DNA of 64,000 nucleotides from RYN-230 sp963718305 (GTDB lineage: Bacteria > Actinomycetota > Actinomycetes > Streptosporangiales > Streptosporangiaceae). Within the stretch, counting starts at the first letter, position 1; each line of letters starts with the position of its first letter. The DNA lies in assembly GCA_963718305.1 (NCBI GenBank), contig CAVQZG010000020.1, forward strand, positions 434,001 through 498,000, written 5' to 3'. The position numbers and the translations under genes were made by a program. The notes below the pieces were generated by a model. It had not been told where the DNA came from, did not search any database, and saw only the letters and a program-made list of their open reading frames with translations. Positions 18,610-27,157 of this stretch are shown piece by piece.

Positions 18610-18932
18610 GGCGTGGTCCCCGACTCGTTCGTCATCGGGCGCCCCGCGGCGGCCCAGCCGGTCATCCCGTCACTCACGTTCACCACGTCCCAGCCCGCTC
18701 CGGCCAGCGCGTGCGCGGCCTGGTTGGAGCGGCTGCCGGCCCGGCAGATCAGGTACACCCGGCCGTCCTGCGGGATCTCCGTGTAACGGGCCCCGAGCTG
18801 GCCCAGCGGGATGTGCACCGCCCCGGGCGCGTGCCCCGCAGTCCACTCGTCCGGCTCCCGGACGTCCACCAGCAGGGCGTCCGCGGGCACCTCCGCCGCC
18901 GGAATCTGCTGCGGCCGCGCTTCGTCCGTCAT
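18597..18932 (-). CDS. Rhodanese-domain protein
   Basis: This 111-residue single-domain sulfurtransferase has the rhodanese blocks LLVDVREPDEWTAGHAPGAVHIPLGQL and VYLICRAGSRSNQAA, with the active-site Cys in the CRAGSRS loop and the C-terminal GWDVVNVSDGMTGW. It probably carries persulfide sulfur in the cytoplasm. ATG 18932 gives the usual family length; longer GTG starts up to 19034 exist but add sequence without homology. Its 3' end overlaps the end of the beta-galactosidase gene by 13 bases (convergent). Confidence 0.9.
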   Translation of the reverse strand: MTDEARPQQIPAAEVPADALLVDVREPDEWTAGHAPGAVHIPLGQLGARYTEIPQDGRVYLICRAGSRSNQAAHALAGAGWDVVNVSDGMTGWAAAGRPMTNESGTTPYVA

Positions 18933-19046
18933 AACGCTCGCCCGGACATGATCGGCTTCCGGTCCATCTGGCACCCTCCCCGCAAACGCTTGCCGATCAA
19001 CCCATTGTGGCGCGCCGGACACAGTCGTGTACACGAATCTCCCGGC

Positions 19047-22000
19047 CTACTCGGGCTCCGGGACGTCCTGCCCCTCGCCCGGCAGCTCCTCCGGCCCGGC
19101 CAGCCGCAGGTAGGCGGGGGTGAGCAGGGCGGTCAGATCCTGCCCCCGGATCTGGACCCGGGGCGGCTCGAACGAGCGCAGCACCAGGTCCGGAGCGGTG
19201 GCCGGAACGGCCTGGGCCGCGCGCAGCCGGGCCCGGGACAACCCCGGCGACCAGAACCGGTCCAGGCCCTCCGCCAGCGGCACGGTATTTACTTTCCCCA
19301 ACGAAAACCCGGCCGGGCCCGTCACCCCACCGGGACCGGGGTCCGGCGCGGCCGACTGGCGGCGCAGCGCGCCGAGCAGTTCCTCCCGGCCGCGCCCACG
19401 CCAGGCCAGCATCGCGAACGGGTCGTCGTCGAACTTCTCGGCCAGTACGTAGCAGACCGCGGCCAGGTGCTTGCACGGGACGCCCCAGTCCGGGCAGGAG
19501 CAGGACATCTCCAGGTCGCGCGCGGACCGGGGGAAGAGCGGGGTGCCGCACGCCGCGAATACCTCCTCGATCTCGTGCGGCATCTCCCCGGCCAGCAGTT
19601 TGGCCCGGAACAGCGCCTGCGCGCCCAGCGCCGCGGTGACCGAGCGCCACTGCGCCGTGGTCAGCGGCAGCACCCCGATCCGGACCTGGTACGGGGCGGG
19701 CCGCGAACCCTGCACCCGGGCCCGGACCTTGCCCGTGCCCAGCTCGAACTCCATGACCTGGCCGCGCCGGGCGTAGTTCCGGCCCCGGGCCAGCCGGCCA
19801 CTCATCCCGAACGACTCGAGCACCTCCACGAACCGGCGGGACCACCATTGCTCGCCGATCGCGCCGCGCTTGCTGCGCGCCTTGATGCCGTTCTCGACCT
19901 GGCGCGGCGCGGACGCCTCGTGCCACCAGGAGGTGTCCCGGCCAGGGCCTTGGGGGGCGTACCTCCGGGGGGCGGCCCGTTCTGCCCGCTCATCCGTCCG
20001 GCTACCGCCTCCGGGCGACAGGGCGAGGACCTCGCGCAGGTCGGCGCTGGACAGCTCGGTAAGCCAGCCCTCGCCGGTGCCCACGATCCGCTCCGCGAGG
20101 GCCTTCTTCTCCTCGATCATGGCGTCGATCCGCTCTTCCAGCGTGCCTACGCACACGAACTTGCGGACCTGGACGTCCTTGCGCTGCCCGATGCGGAAGG
20201 CCCGGTCGGTGGCCTGATCTTCGACCGCCGGGTTCCACCAGCGGTCAAAGTGGATGACGTGGCTGGCCGCGGTGAGGTTGAGCCCGGTCCCGCCGGCCTT
20301 CAGCGAGAGCAGGAAGACGGCCGGCTCCGTGGCGTTCTGGAACTCAGCGACCAGCGCGTCCCGGGCGTTCTTGGCCGTCCCGCCGTGCAGGTAGAGCACC
20401 GGGCAGCCGAGCCGGGCGGCCAGGTATGGCTGGAGCACCCGGCCGAACTCGGCGTACTGGGTGAAGCAGAGCGCCTTGTCCCCGGCCGCGACGATCTCCT
20501 CGCAGATCTCTTCCAGCCGGGCCAGCTTGCCGGACCGGCCGGGCAGCCGGGAGCCATCCCCCAGCAGGTGGGCCGGATGGTTGCAGACCTGCTTGAGCTT
20601 GGCCATGGTGGCCAGCACCAGGCCGCGGCGCTCGATGTCCGCCTCGGCGGCGTCGATCCGGGCCAGCATGTCGGTCACGGTGGCCTGATACAGCGAGGCC
20701 TGCTCCGGGGTCAGCGTGCACCAGATCTTCATCTCGATCTTGTCCGGCAGGTCGGAGATGATGGACCGGTCGGTCTTGACCCGGCGCAGGATGAACGGGC
20801 CGGTCAGCCGCTTCAGCCGGGCCGCCGCCTCCTCGTCGCCGTGCCGCTGCACCGGGACCGCGAAATGCTCCCGGAACTTCTCGGCCGGGCCGAGCAGGCC
20901 GGGACTGGTGAACTCCATGATCGACCACAGCTCGCCCAGGTGGTTCTCGACCGGGGTGCCGGTCAGCGCGAGGCGGGACCGGGCGGGCAGGCCGCGCACC
21001 GCGCGGGCCTGCCGGGTGCCCGCGTTCTTGATGTTCTGCGCTTCGTCGCAGACCACCCGCTGCCAGGGCACCACGGCCAGCGCCTCGCGGTCCCGGGCGG
21101 CCAGCGCGTAGGTGGTGATGACCAGGTCCGCTCCGGTCAGCGCGGTGTGCAGGTCGGCGCCGGACAGCCGGTCCGAGCCATGGTGCACGTGCACAGCCAG
21201 GTCGGGGGTGAACCGCTCCGCTTCCCGCTGCCAGTTCCCCACCAGCGACATGGGGCAGACCAGCAAGGTCGGGCCGGTGCGGGGCGGCGCGCCGGGTACG
21301 CCCTGCCGCACCCGCTCGTGGTCCAGCAACGCCAGCGTCTGCACGCTCTTCCCCAGCCCCATGTCGTCGGCCAGGATGCCGCCCAGGCCCAGGTCGCTGA
21401 GGAAGGCCAGCCAGGCCAGGCCGCGCTCCTGGTAGGGGCGCAGGTCGCCGCGGAACGACCCGGGCGCGGTGACCGGGGTCAGCGAGCGGTCACCCGCCCC
21501 GGAGAGCAGGTCGCCCAGCCAGCCGTCGGCCGCGACGGCGGTGACCTCGAGATCCTCCTCCGGGCCGCGCAGCCCGGCCACCAGGACGTCACCAGCCCGC
21601 ATCACGCCCTCGCGGCCGCGCGCCATGAACTTCAGCGCGGCCTGGAGGTTGCCTTCGTCCAGCTCCACCCACTGGCCCCGGACCCGGACCAGGGGAATCT
21701 TCAGCTGGGCCAGCTCGGCGAGCTCATCGGCGTCGAGCGTGGTGTCCCCCACGGCCAGGTCGTAGCGGAACTCGACCAGGTCGTTCAGGCCGAAGCCGCT
21801 CCCGTTGGGCGCGCTGGCCGAGGCGGAGGGGGTGGTGCCCTGGGAGCGGGAGGTGAGCTTGAGGCCCAGCCGGGCCTTGCGGGCCCAGTCCGGCAGCAGC
21901 ACGCCGAACCCCGCACCGGCCAGCAGCGGGCCGGTCTCCTTCAGGAAGCGGAACGCCCCCGCGGTGTCCAGCGCGATCCCGGCGGGCTCCGGGTCCCGCA

Positions 22001-23369
22001 ACGCGTCCTCCAGCTCACCGAACAGCCGCGCCGCCGAGCCCAGCCCGAGCAGCAGTTCCTCGTCCGGGCGGGCGATCCCGCCCGGCGCCCAGCCGCCGGT
22101 ACCCGCCCACACGTCGTCCGCGGCCAGCATCAGGCTGGGATCCTCGGCCGACTGGAGGGTGAATTCGACGTGCCATTGGTCGTCGGAGGGTTCGGCGGGC
22201 TGGCCGTCCTCGGCTGGCCCGGGGCCTTGCGGTCTGGGGTCTGGCGGGACGGTGTCTTGCGGCACGGGGTCTGGCGGCACCGGGTCTTGCGGCACGGGCT
22301 CCACCAGCCGGAAGCAGGTGCGCACGGGGCCCGCCGGGGCCTGCGCGGCCACGCGCCAGGCGTCCAGGGCAGCGGCCAGCTCGGCCGCCTCCGCCTCGTC
22401 CTCCGCGGTGGCCACCTCGACCCCGGCATCCGGGCCGGTCAGCGCGGCCGCCCAGCGCTCGGCGACCGGGACGCGGGCAGGCCGGCGCCCGCGGCGCGGC
22501 GGGAGCAGGGTCCAGTGCGGCGAGGCCCCGGGATGCGAGGCCCCGGGCTGGCCGGCGGAGGTCGGCCCTCGTGTCGCGGACGTGTCCAGCCGGGCCCGCG
22601 CGGCCGCGTCGGCCAGCGCGTCCAGCGCCGCGGCCAGCAGCGGCCCGGGCGGCTCGCCGCCGGGCTCACCCGCGCGGCACACCGGCGGCATCGCTCCGGC
22701 CAGCTCGGCGGCCCGCGGGGCGTCCGGCCCGGTGAGCACCGGGCGCCAGGCCGCGGCCCAGCCCTGACCCGCAGACCCCGCGCCAGCCGACTCCGGGCCA
22801 GCCCACCCCGGGCCAATCGACTCCGGGCCAGCAACGCTGTCGCCCCGCCGGCCGAGCACGGGCAGAACCCGGCCGCGGGCGCACAGGTCGGCCGCGAACC
22901 GGGCCACGGCCGCCCAGTAGACGGCCGAGCCCCCGGCGATCAGGTCGGGGTGCGCGGCCGCGGCCGGCGGGCTATCCACCGGATCCAGGGCGGCCAGGAG
23001 GGTGAGCGCGGCGGCGGGACCGAACGCCAGCGCGGGAACCCGCCAGCAGCCGAGGGCGGCGCGGCGCGCGGCGGGCACCTCGGTCCCAGCCTCCCGGATC
23101 AGCTCGGGGGCACACCCGGGCCCGGGACCCGCAGACGGCAGCCAGACAGACAGTTCGTCCGCGGCCGCCTTGCTGGCCAGGTCCCGGGGACCCTCGCCGA
23201 GCAGGCCGAGCGCCTCGCCGAGGACGCCGGGATCAGCCGCGAACGGGTGCGGCCGCGGGGCCCGGGAAGGCCGGCCGCCGGCCGGAGCGTCCAGGCTGGC
23301 GGGGAGCGCGGAGTCCTCCGCCCACAGGCAGAGCGCCTCCCGCGCCCAGATCCCGTGGATGACCAGCAT
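19047..23369 (-). CDS. SNF2-family helicase fused to a SWIM zinc-finger protein
   Basis: This is a 1440-residue protein. The first 600 residues are the poorly conserved N-terminal part of actinobacterial HelZ-like SNF2 proteins, starting MLVIHGIWAREAL. The Swi2/Snf2 ATPase follows: ADDMGLGKSVQTLAL (motif I), VCDEAQNIKN (motif II), SLKAGGTGLNLT and DRAFRIGQ (motifs V-VI). From about residue 1120 a second part begins (WWSRRFVEVLESFGMSGRLARGRNYARRGQV) with the SWIM zinc site CSCPDWGVPCKHLAA. These two parts are usually separate neighbouring genes; here they are in one frame. ATG 23369 has GAGGAG eight bases upstream. It is thought to act on DNA or RNA polymerase complexes; the exact role is unknown. 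Confidence 0.88.
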   Translation of the reverse strand: MLVIHGIWAREALCLWAEDSALPASLDAPAGGRPSRAPRPHPFAADPGVLGEALGLLGEGPRDLASKAAADELSVWLPSAGPGPGCAPELIREAGTEVPAARRAALGCWRVPALAFGPAAALTLLAALDPVDSPPAAAAHPDLIAGGSAVYWAAVARFAADLCARGRVLPVLGRRGDSVAGPESIGPGWAGPESAGAGSAGQGWAAAWRPVLTGPDAPRAAELAGAMPPVCRAGEPGGEPPGPLLAAALDALADAAARARLDTSATRGPTSAGQPGASHPGASPHWTLLPPRRGRRPARVPVAERWAAALTGPDAGVEVATAEDEAEAAELAAALDAWRVAAQAPAGPVRTCFRLVEPVPQDPVPPDPVPQDTVPPDPRPQGPGPAEDGQPAEPSDDQWHVEFTLQSAEDPSLMLAADDVWAGTGGWAPGGIARPDEELLLGLGSAARLFGELEDALRDPEPAGIALDTAGAFRFLKETGPLLAGAGFGVLLPDWARKARLGLKLTSRSQGTTPSASASAPNGSGFGLNDLVEFRYDLAVGDTTLDADELAELAQLKIPLVRVRGQWVELDEGNLQAALKFMARGREGVMRAGDVLVAGLRGPEEDLEVTAVAADGWLGDLLSGAGDRSLTPVTAPGSFRGDLRPYQERGLAWLAFLSDLGLGGILADDMGLGKSVQTLALLDHERVRQGVPGAPPRTGPTLLVCPMSLVGNWQREAERFTPDLAVHVHHGSDRLSGADLHTALTGADLVITTYALAARDREALAVVPWQRVVCDEAQNIKNAGTRQARAVRGLPARSRLALTGTPVENHLGELWSIMEFTSPGLLGPAEKFREHFAVPVQRHGDEEAAARLKRLTGPFILRRVKTDRSIISDLPDKIEMKIWCTLTPEQASLYQATVTDMLARIDAAEADIERRGLVLATMAKLKQVCNHPAHLLGDGSRLPGRSGKLARLEEICEEIVAAGDKALCFTQYAEFGRVLQPYLAARLGCPVLYLHGGTAKNARDALVAEFQNATEPAVFLLSLKAGGTGLNLTAASHVIHFDRWWNPAVEDQATDRAFRIGQRKDVQVRKFVCVGTLEERIDAMIEEKKALAERIVGTGEGWLTELSSADLREVLALSPGGGSRTDERAERAAPRRYAPQGPGRDTSWWHEASAPRQVENGIKARSKRGAIGEQWWSRRFVEVLESFGMSGRLARGRNYARRGQVMEFELGTGKVRARVQGSRPAPYQVRIGVLPLTTAQWRSVTAALGAQALFRAKLLAGEMPHEIEEVFAACGTPLFPRSARDLEMSCSCPDWGVPCKHLAAVCYVLAEKFDDDPFAMLAWRGRGREELLGALRRQSAAPDPGPGGVTGPAGFSLGKVNTVPLAEGLDRFWSPGLSRARLRAAQAVPATAPDLVLRSFEPPRVQIRGQDLTALLTPAYLRLAGPEELPGEGQDVPEPE

Positions 23370-23459
23370 GCCTGCAACTCCTCGCCGGCCCGACCAGGCC
23401 ACGCCTTGCTCCCGACCGACGGTAGCAACCACCAGGGACAGCCGTGGCACGCTGGCGTC

Positions 23460-24483
23460 ATGCCCAGGACAGGAACCGCGCACTGGATACACCGGGCCCG
23501 TGAGCTGGCCACCGGGGTGCTCGCCCCGGCCGCGATGCGGGTGGAGGCCAGCCGGCGGGTGCCGCCGGAGCATCTGGACCTGCTCGCCGCCGAGGGCTTC
23601 TACGGGCTGGCCGGCCCGCGGGCGGCGGGCGGCCTGGATCTGCCGTCCGCGGCGGCCAGCCAGATCATCGAGATCCTGGCCGGGGCGTGCCTGTCCACGA
23701 CGTTCGTCTGGATGCAGCACCACGGCGTGGTGCGCGCGGTCGACGAGACCGCCAATACCGCGCTGCGGCAGGCCATGCTCGGGCCCTTGTGCCGCGGCGA
23801 ACGGCGGGCCGGGGTGGCCCTGGCCGGCCTGCTGCCGGGGCCGCCCCGGCTGCGCGCCCGGGCGGCCGAGGGCGGGTACGTGCTCGACGGGACCTCGCCC
23901 TGGGTCACCGGCTGGGGGTATATCGACACGCTGCACGTGGCCGCCCGCCGGGAGGACGACACCATCGTGTGGGCCGTGCTGGATGCGGGGGCGCGATCCT
24001 CGGTCACCCCCACCCTCCGCGCGGAACCGCTCGACCTGGTGGCCGTGATGGCCAGTTCTACCGTGGAGCTCAGCTTCACCGGCCATCCCGTCCCGGCCGG
24101 GCGGGTGACCGCCACCCTGCCCCTGGCCCAGTGGCGGCCACCGGGACGCGGCCGGCCTGCGCTCGAACGGGTCGCTGGCGCTCGGCCTGGCCGCGCGGTG
24201 CGGGGAGCTGATCGGCCCGGGCCCGCTCGACGAGCAGCTGGCCCGGTGCCGGGCGGCGCTGGAGCGCGCCGATCCGGCCAGCATGCCCGCGGCCCGCGCG
24301 GCCGCCTGCGAACTGGCCCTGCGGGCCACGGCGGCGCTGGTGGTCAGCCAGGGCTCCACCGCGATCCTGGCCGATCAGGACGCGCAGCGGCTGGCCCGGG
24401 AGGCCCTGTTCCTGCTGGTGTTCGGCTCCCGGCCACCGATCAGGCAGGCCCTGGCTGGGCTGCTCACCCGGCCCCCGACTTGA
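23460..24483 (+). pseudogene. Acyl-CoA dehydrogenase-like protein with apparent frameshift
   Basis: This flavoprotein of the acyl-CoA dehydrogenase fold shows DLLAAEGFYGLAGPRAAGGLDL, the middle region YVLDGTSPWVTGWGYIDTLHVAARRE, and the C-terminal helical bundle LRSNGSLALGLAARCGELIG ... LALRATAALVVSQGS. The helical part lies in another frame. The shift is near 24136-24150, where two G runs (GCGGCC and CCGGGACG) each look one base short; restoring both gives a 341-residue protein ending at TGA 24483. Without correction the frame runs to 24497 with nonsense. It is divergent from the SNF2 gene. The usual catalytic Glu is not obvious, so the substrate is open. Confidence 0.78.
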
Positions 24484-24538
24484 CTACAGCGGTTTAGCTA
24501 CCGTGGTTCAGGTACCGCGGCCTAGGTAGAGTGCTCCG

Positions 24539-25087
24539 GTGTCAGAGACTCGTAGCACGGGATCGACGCCGCCGCCCGCCCAGGCCTCTCCCGCACTGAT
24601 TGTTCGTGACGCCCGGCCCGCTGAGCTGGCCGAGATCGGCGATCTGCGGGTGGCGGCCTACCAGGCGGGCGGGTTCCTCTCCGACGCCTCGCACTACGGC
24701 GAGACGCTCCGCACCCTGGGTCAGGATGGCAGCGGCCAGATCCTGGCCGCGGTCGACGAACCCACGGGGCAGATCCTGGGCACCGTCATGCTGCAGCTGT
24801 GGCCGGACGCCGGGCACGTGGTGCGGGGCTCGGATGAGGCCGAGATCAGGGCGCTGGCGGTGGCACCGGAAGCGCGCGGCCGCGGCGCGGGCCGGGCCCT
24901 GCTGCAGGCGGTCATCGACCGGGCCCGGGCCAGCGGCGTCCGGCACCTGCTGCTGTGCACCCAGACGACCATGCTCGCCGCGCAGCATCTCTACACCGAG
25001 GCCGGATTCCGCCGGCTGCCCGAGCGGGACTTTTCCCCGGTGCCCGGATTTACCCTGCCGGCCTACGGGTTGCTGCTCCGCAGCTGA
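24539..25087 (+). CDS. GNAT-family N-acetyltransferase
   Basis: This 182-residue cytoplasmic acetyltransferase uses acetyl-CoA. The GNAT core is intact: LIVRDARPAELAEIGDLRVAAY (beta1-alpha1), AEIRALAVAPEARGRGAGRALL (motif A, with the pyrophosphate loop RGRGAG) and LLLCTQTTMLAAQHLYTEAGF (motif B). The start is GTG 24539. It is convergent with the small membrane protein and mca, ten bases apart. The acceptor substrate cannot be predicted. Confidence 0.9.
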   Translation: MSETRSTGSTPPPAQASPALIVRDARPAELAEIGDLRVAAYQAGGFLSDASHYGETLRTLGQDGSGQILAAVDEPTGQILGTVMLQLWPDAGHVVRGSDEAEIRALAVAPEARGRGAGRALLQAVIDRARASGVRHLLLCTQTTMLAAQHLYTEAGFRRLPERDFSPVPGFTLPAYGLLLRS

Positions 25088-25096
25088 AGCACTGGC

Positions 25097-25360
25097 CTAC
25101 GGGCCGGTGCTGTCCGACTGATCGTCAGCCCCGGGCTCACGGGCGGCATTACGGGCCCGGTAGGCCGCGAGGCCAGGCCGCGGCGGCCGGACCGGGCCGG
25201 GCGGGGCGCTGGACGGCTGGCCCGGCGCGATCTTGTGCAGTTGCTTGTTCATCGAGCGGAACAAGAAGAACAAGGCCAGGCCCATGCCCGCGACCACGAG
25301 GAACCCGATCAGCCCGGGGTACACCTGGCTGGCGGTGCTCTCTGCGGCCAGGACGCTCAC
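25097..25360 (-). CDS. Small single-pass membrane protein next to mca
   Basis: This 87-residue protein has an N-terminal hydrophobic span (PGLIGFLVVAGMGLALFFLFR), a basic stretch NKQLHKI and a Pro/Arg-rich cytoplasmic tail. Its GTG start overlaps the mca stop by four bases (GTGA), so the two are translationally coupled. A protein of this size and form follows mca in mycobacteria as well (Rv1083 beside Rv1082), which argues for a conserved but undescribed link with mycothiol metabolism. Function is unknown. Confidence 0.82.
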   Translation of the reverse strand: MSVLAAESTASQVYPGLIGFLVVAGMGLALFFLFRSMNKQLHKIAPGQPSSAPPGPVRPPRPGLAAYRARNAAREPGADDQSDSTGP

Positions 25361-26274
25361 TGGCTCACCCTCTCCCGCACCCCGTCGAACAAGTCGTCCT
25401 CGGGGAATTCGGTGTCCACTACCGACCTGGCTAGATGGTAGTCCTCCGTCGGCCAGGCCGCGCGCTGGACCTCCACCGGGCAGGCAAACCACGAGCTCTC
25501 CGGGTCTATCTGGGTGGCGTGAGCCAGCAGCGCCTGATCCCGGACGGGGAAGTAGTCGGCGCACGAAACCCGGGTGGTGATCTCCACCGGCTTGCGGTCC
25601 GCCGCCCGATCCTCCCAGCGCTCGAACCAGTCGGCGTAGGGCGACTCCAGCCCCCGCTGCAGCAACTCCTCGTGCAGCGCGGTGATCCGGTCCTTATGGA
25701 ACGTGGCGAAGTAGTAAAGCTTGAGCGGCTGCCACGGGTCCCCCGTCCCGGGGTAGCGGTCCGGGTCCGCGGCGGCCTCGAACGCCTCCACCGCGACCTG
25801 GTGGGTCTTGATGTGATCCGGGTGCGGATAGCCGCCCTCTTCGTCGTAGGTGAGGATCACATGCGGCCGGAATTCGCGGACCGCGCGCACCAGTGGCTCG
25901 GCGGCCACCTCGAGAGGCTGCAGCGCGAAACAGCCTTCCGGCAACGGCGGCAGCGGATCACCCTCGGGCAGCCCGGAATCGACGAAGCCGAGGAATTCCT
26001 GGCTGACCCCGAGGATCTCGCGGGCCCGGGCCATCTCCTCACGCCGGATACGGGCCAGGTTTTCCCGCACCTCCGGCCGCTCCATGGCCTTATTCAGGAT
26101 GTCCCCGCGCTCACCGCCGGTGAGCGTGGCCACCATGACCTCCACGCCTTCCCGCACGTAGCGGGCCATGGTGGCCGCACCCTTGCTTGATTCGTCATCC
26201 GGGTGCGCGTGCACGGCCATCAGCCGCAACGGCGTGGAGGGCGGAACCACCGGATCATTCGTGGCGGCAGACAA
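25357..26274 (-). CDS. mca: Mycothiol S-conjugate amidase
   Basis: This zinc hydrolase of the LmbE/PIG-L fold cleaves mycothiol S-conjugates to glucosaminyl-inositol and a mercapturic acid for export. The zinc ligands are in VHAHPDDESSKG (HPDD) and YPHPDHIKTH; LTGGERGDILN and TYDEEGGYPHPDH are hallmarks of Mca. It aligns over its length with mycobacterial Mca from LRLMAVHAHPDD onward. The exact start is uncertain: TTG 26274, GTG 26250 and GTG 26343 are all in frame, and none has an ideal ribosome binding site. It marks the organism as a mycothiol producer. It is divergent from greA. Confidence 0.94.
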   Translation of the reverse strand: MSAATNDPVVPPSTPLRLMAVHAHPDDESSKGAATMARYVREGVEVMVATLTGGERGDILNKAMERPEVRENLARIRREEMARAREILGVSQEFLGFVDSGLPEGDPLPPLPEGCFALQPLEVAAEPLVRAVREFRPHVILTYDEEGGYPHPDHIKTHQVAVEAFEAAADPDRYPGTGDPWQPLKLYYFATFHKDRITALHEELLQRGLESPYADWFERWEDRAADRKPVEITTRVSCADYFPVRDQALLAHATQIDPESSWFACPVEVQRAAWPTEDYHLARSVVDTEFPEDDLFDGVRERVSQ

Positions 26275-26575
26275 GCGAATCGAATTCCCCTCGGCACCAT
26301 CGCAGTCAATAGGAACCGGCGCTCCGCTTCCCGGCCGGTGCACCCGGGGCAGTACCTCGCCGACAGAACATTGTGCAGGACAACGCGCTGGGCCGGTGGC
26401 GACATTCCCGTATAGTGGCGGGCTCTGATGACGCTGCGGCGTCGGGGCTGGCGCGGCCGGAACTGATTGGGCGCGACGTACTTGTCCGGCCTTGTTAGCC
26501 TCAAAGGATTACCCCCGAGGAGCCGCGCACGGCTCAAGCGGACCTAAGTGTCCGCACTGCAGGCAAGGAGTACCC

Positions 26576-27076
26576 GTGACCGAGACGAACAGCGACAGCC
26601 TCACCTGGCTCACCCAGGAGGCCTACGACCGGCTTAAGTCGGAGCACGACTACCTCTCGGGCCCGGGGCGGGTCGATATCGCCAAGAAGATCGAGGCCGC
26701 CCGGGACGAGGGCGACCTGCGCGAGAACGGCGGCTACCACGCCGCCAAGGAGGAGCAGGGCAAGATCGAGGGCCGGATCATCCAGCTCGCGCACATCCTG
26801 CAGCACGCCAAGGTGGGTGAGCCGCCGCGGACCGACGGGGTGGTCGGGCCGGGGATGACGGTGACCATCCGGTTCGCCGGTGACGACGATGAGGTGACGT
26901 TCCTGCTGGCCTCGCGGGAGGAGAGCGGCGCGCCGATCGACGTCTACTCCCCGCGCTCCCCGCTGGGCAGCGCGATCAACGGCAAGAAGATCGGTGACAC
27001 CGCCACCTACCAGCTGCCGAACGGCCGGGCGGCCAAGGTCGAGATCCTCGAGGCGGTCCCTTACATCGGCGGCTGA
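26576..27076 (+). CDS. greA: Transcription elongation factor GreA
   Basis: This 166-residue factor enters the RNA polymerase secondary channel and stimulates cleavage of backtracked transcripts. The N-terminal coiled coil is clear (LTQEAYDRLKSEHDYL ... IEAARDEGDLRENGGYHAAKEEQGKIEGRI) with the acidic tip residues D and E of DEGDLREN; the C-terminal FKBP-like domain ends SPLGSAINGKKIGDTATYQLPNG. GTG 26576 has AAGGAG five bases upstream. It is divergent from mca, an arrangement also seen in mycobacteria. Confidence 0.97.
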   Translation: MTETNSDSLTWLTQEAYDRLKSEHDYLSGPGRVDIAKKIEAARDEGDLRENGGYHAAKEEQGKIEGRIIQLAHILQHAKVGEPPRTDGVVGPGMTVTIRFAGDDDEVTFLLASREESGAPIDVYSPRSPLGSAINGKKIGDTATYQLPNGRAAKVEILEAVPYIGG

Positions 27077-27157
27077 CGCCGGAACACGTCAGCGGGGTGC
27101 GGTTTGCGCCGCATCCGGCGCGAGACCCGCGCCACGCTGGCGTTGATGCCGGGCAGG

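Noticed and set aside
23370..24359. Longer start for the SNF2 gene
   Set aside because: It would overlap the divergent acyl-CoA dehydrogenase-like gene, and the extra residues have no homology; ATG 23369 has a good ribosome binding site.
18711..24497. A 1928-codon open frame on the + strand
   Set aside because: Apart from its end, which is the acyl-CoA dehydrogenase-like gene, it is antisense to the SNF2/SWIM gene and has no protein features; high G+C suppresses stops in such shadow frames.
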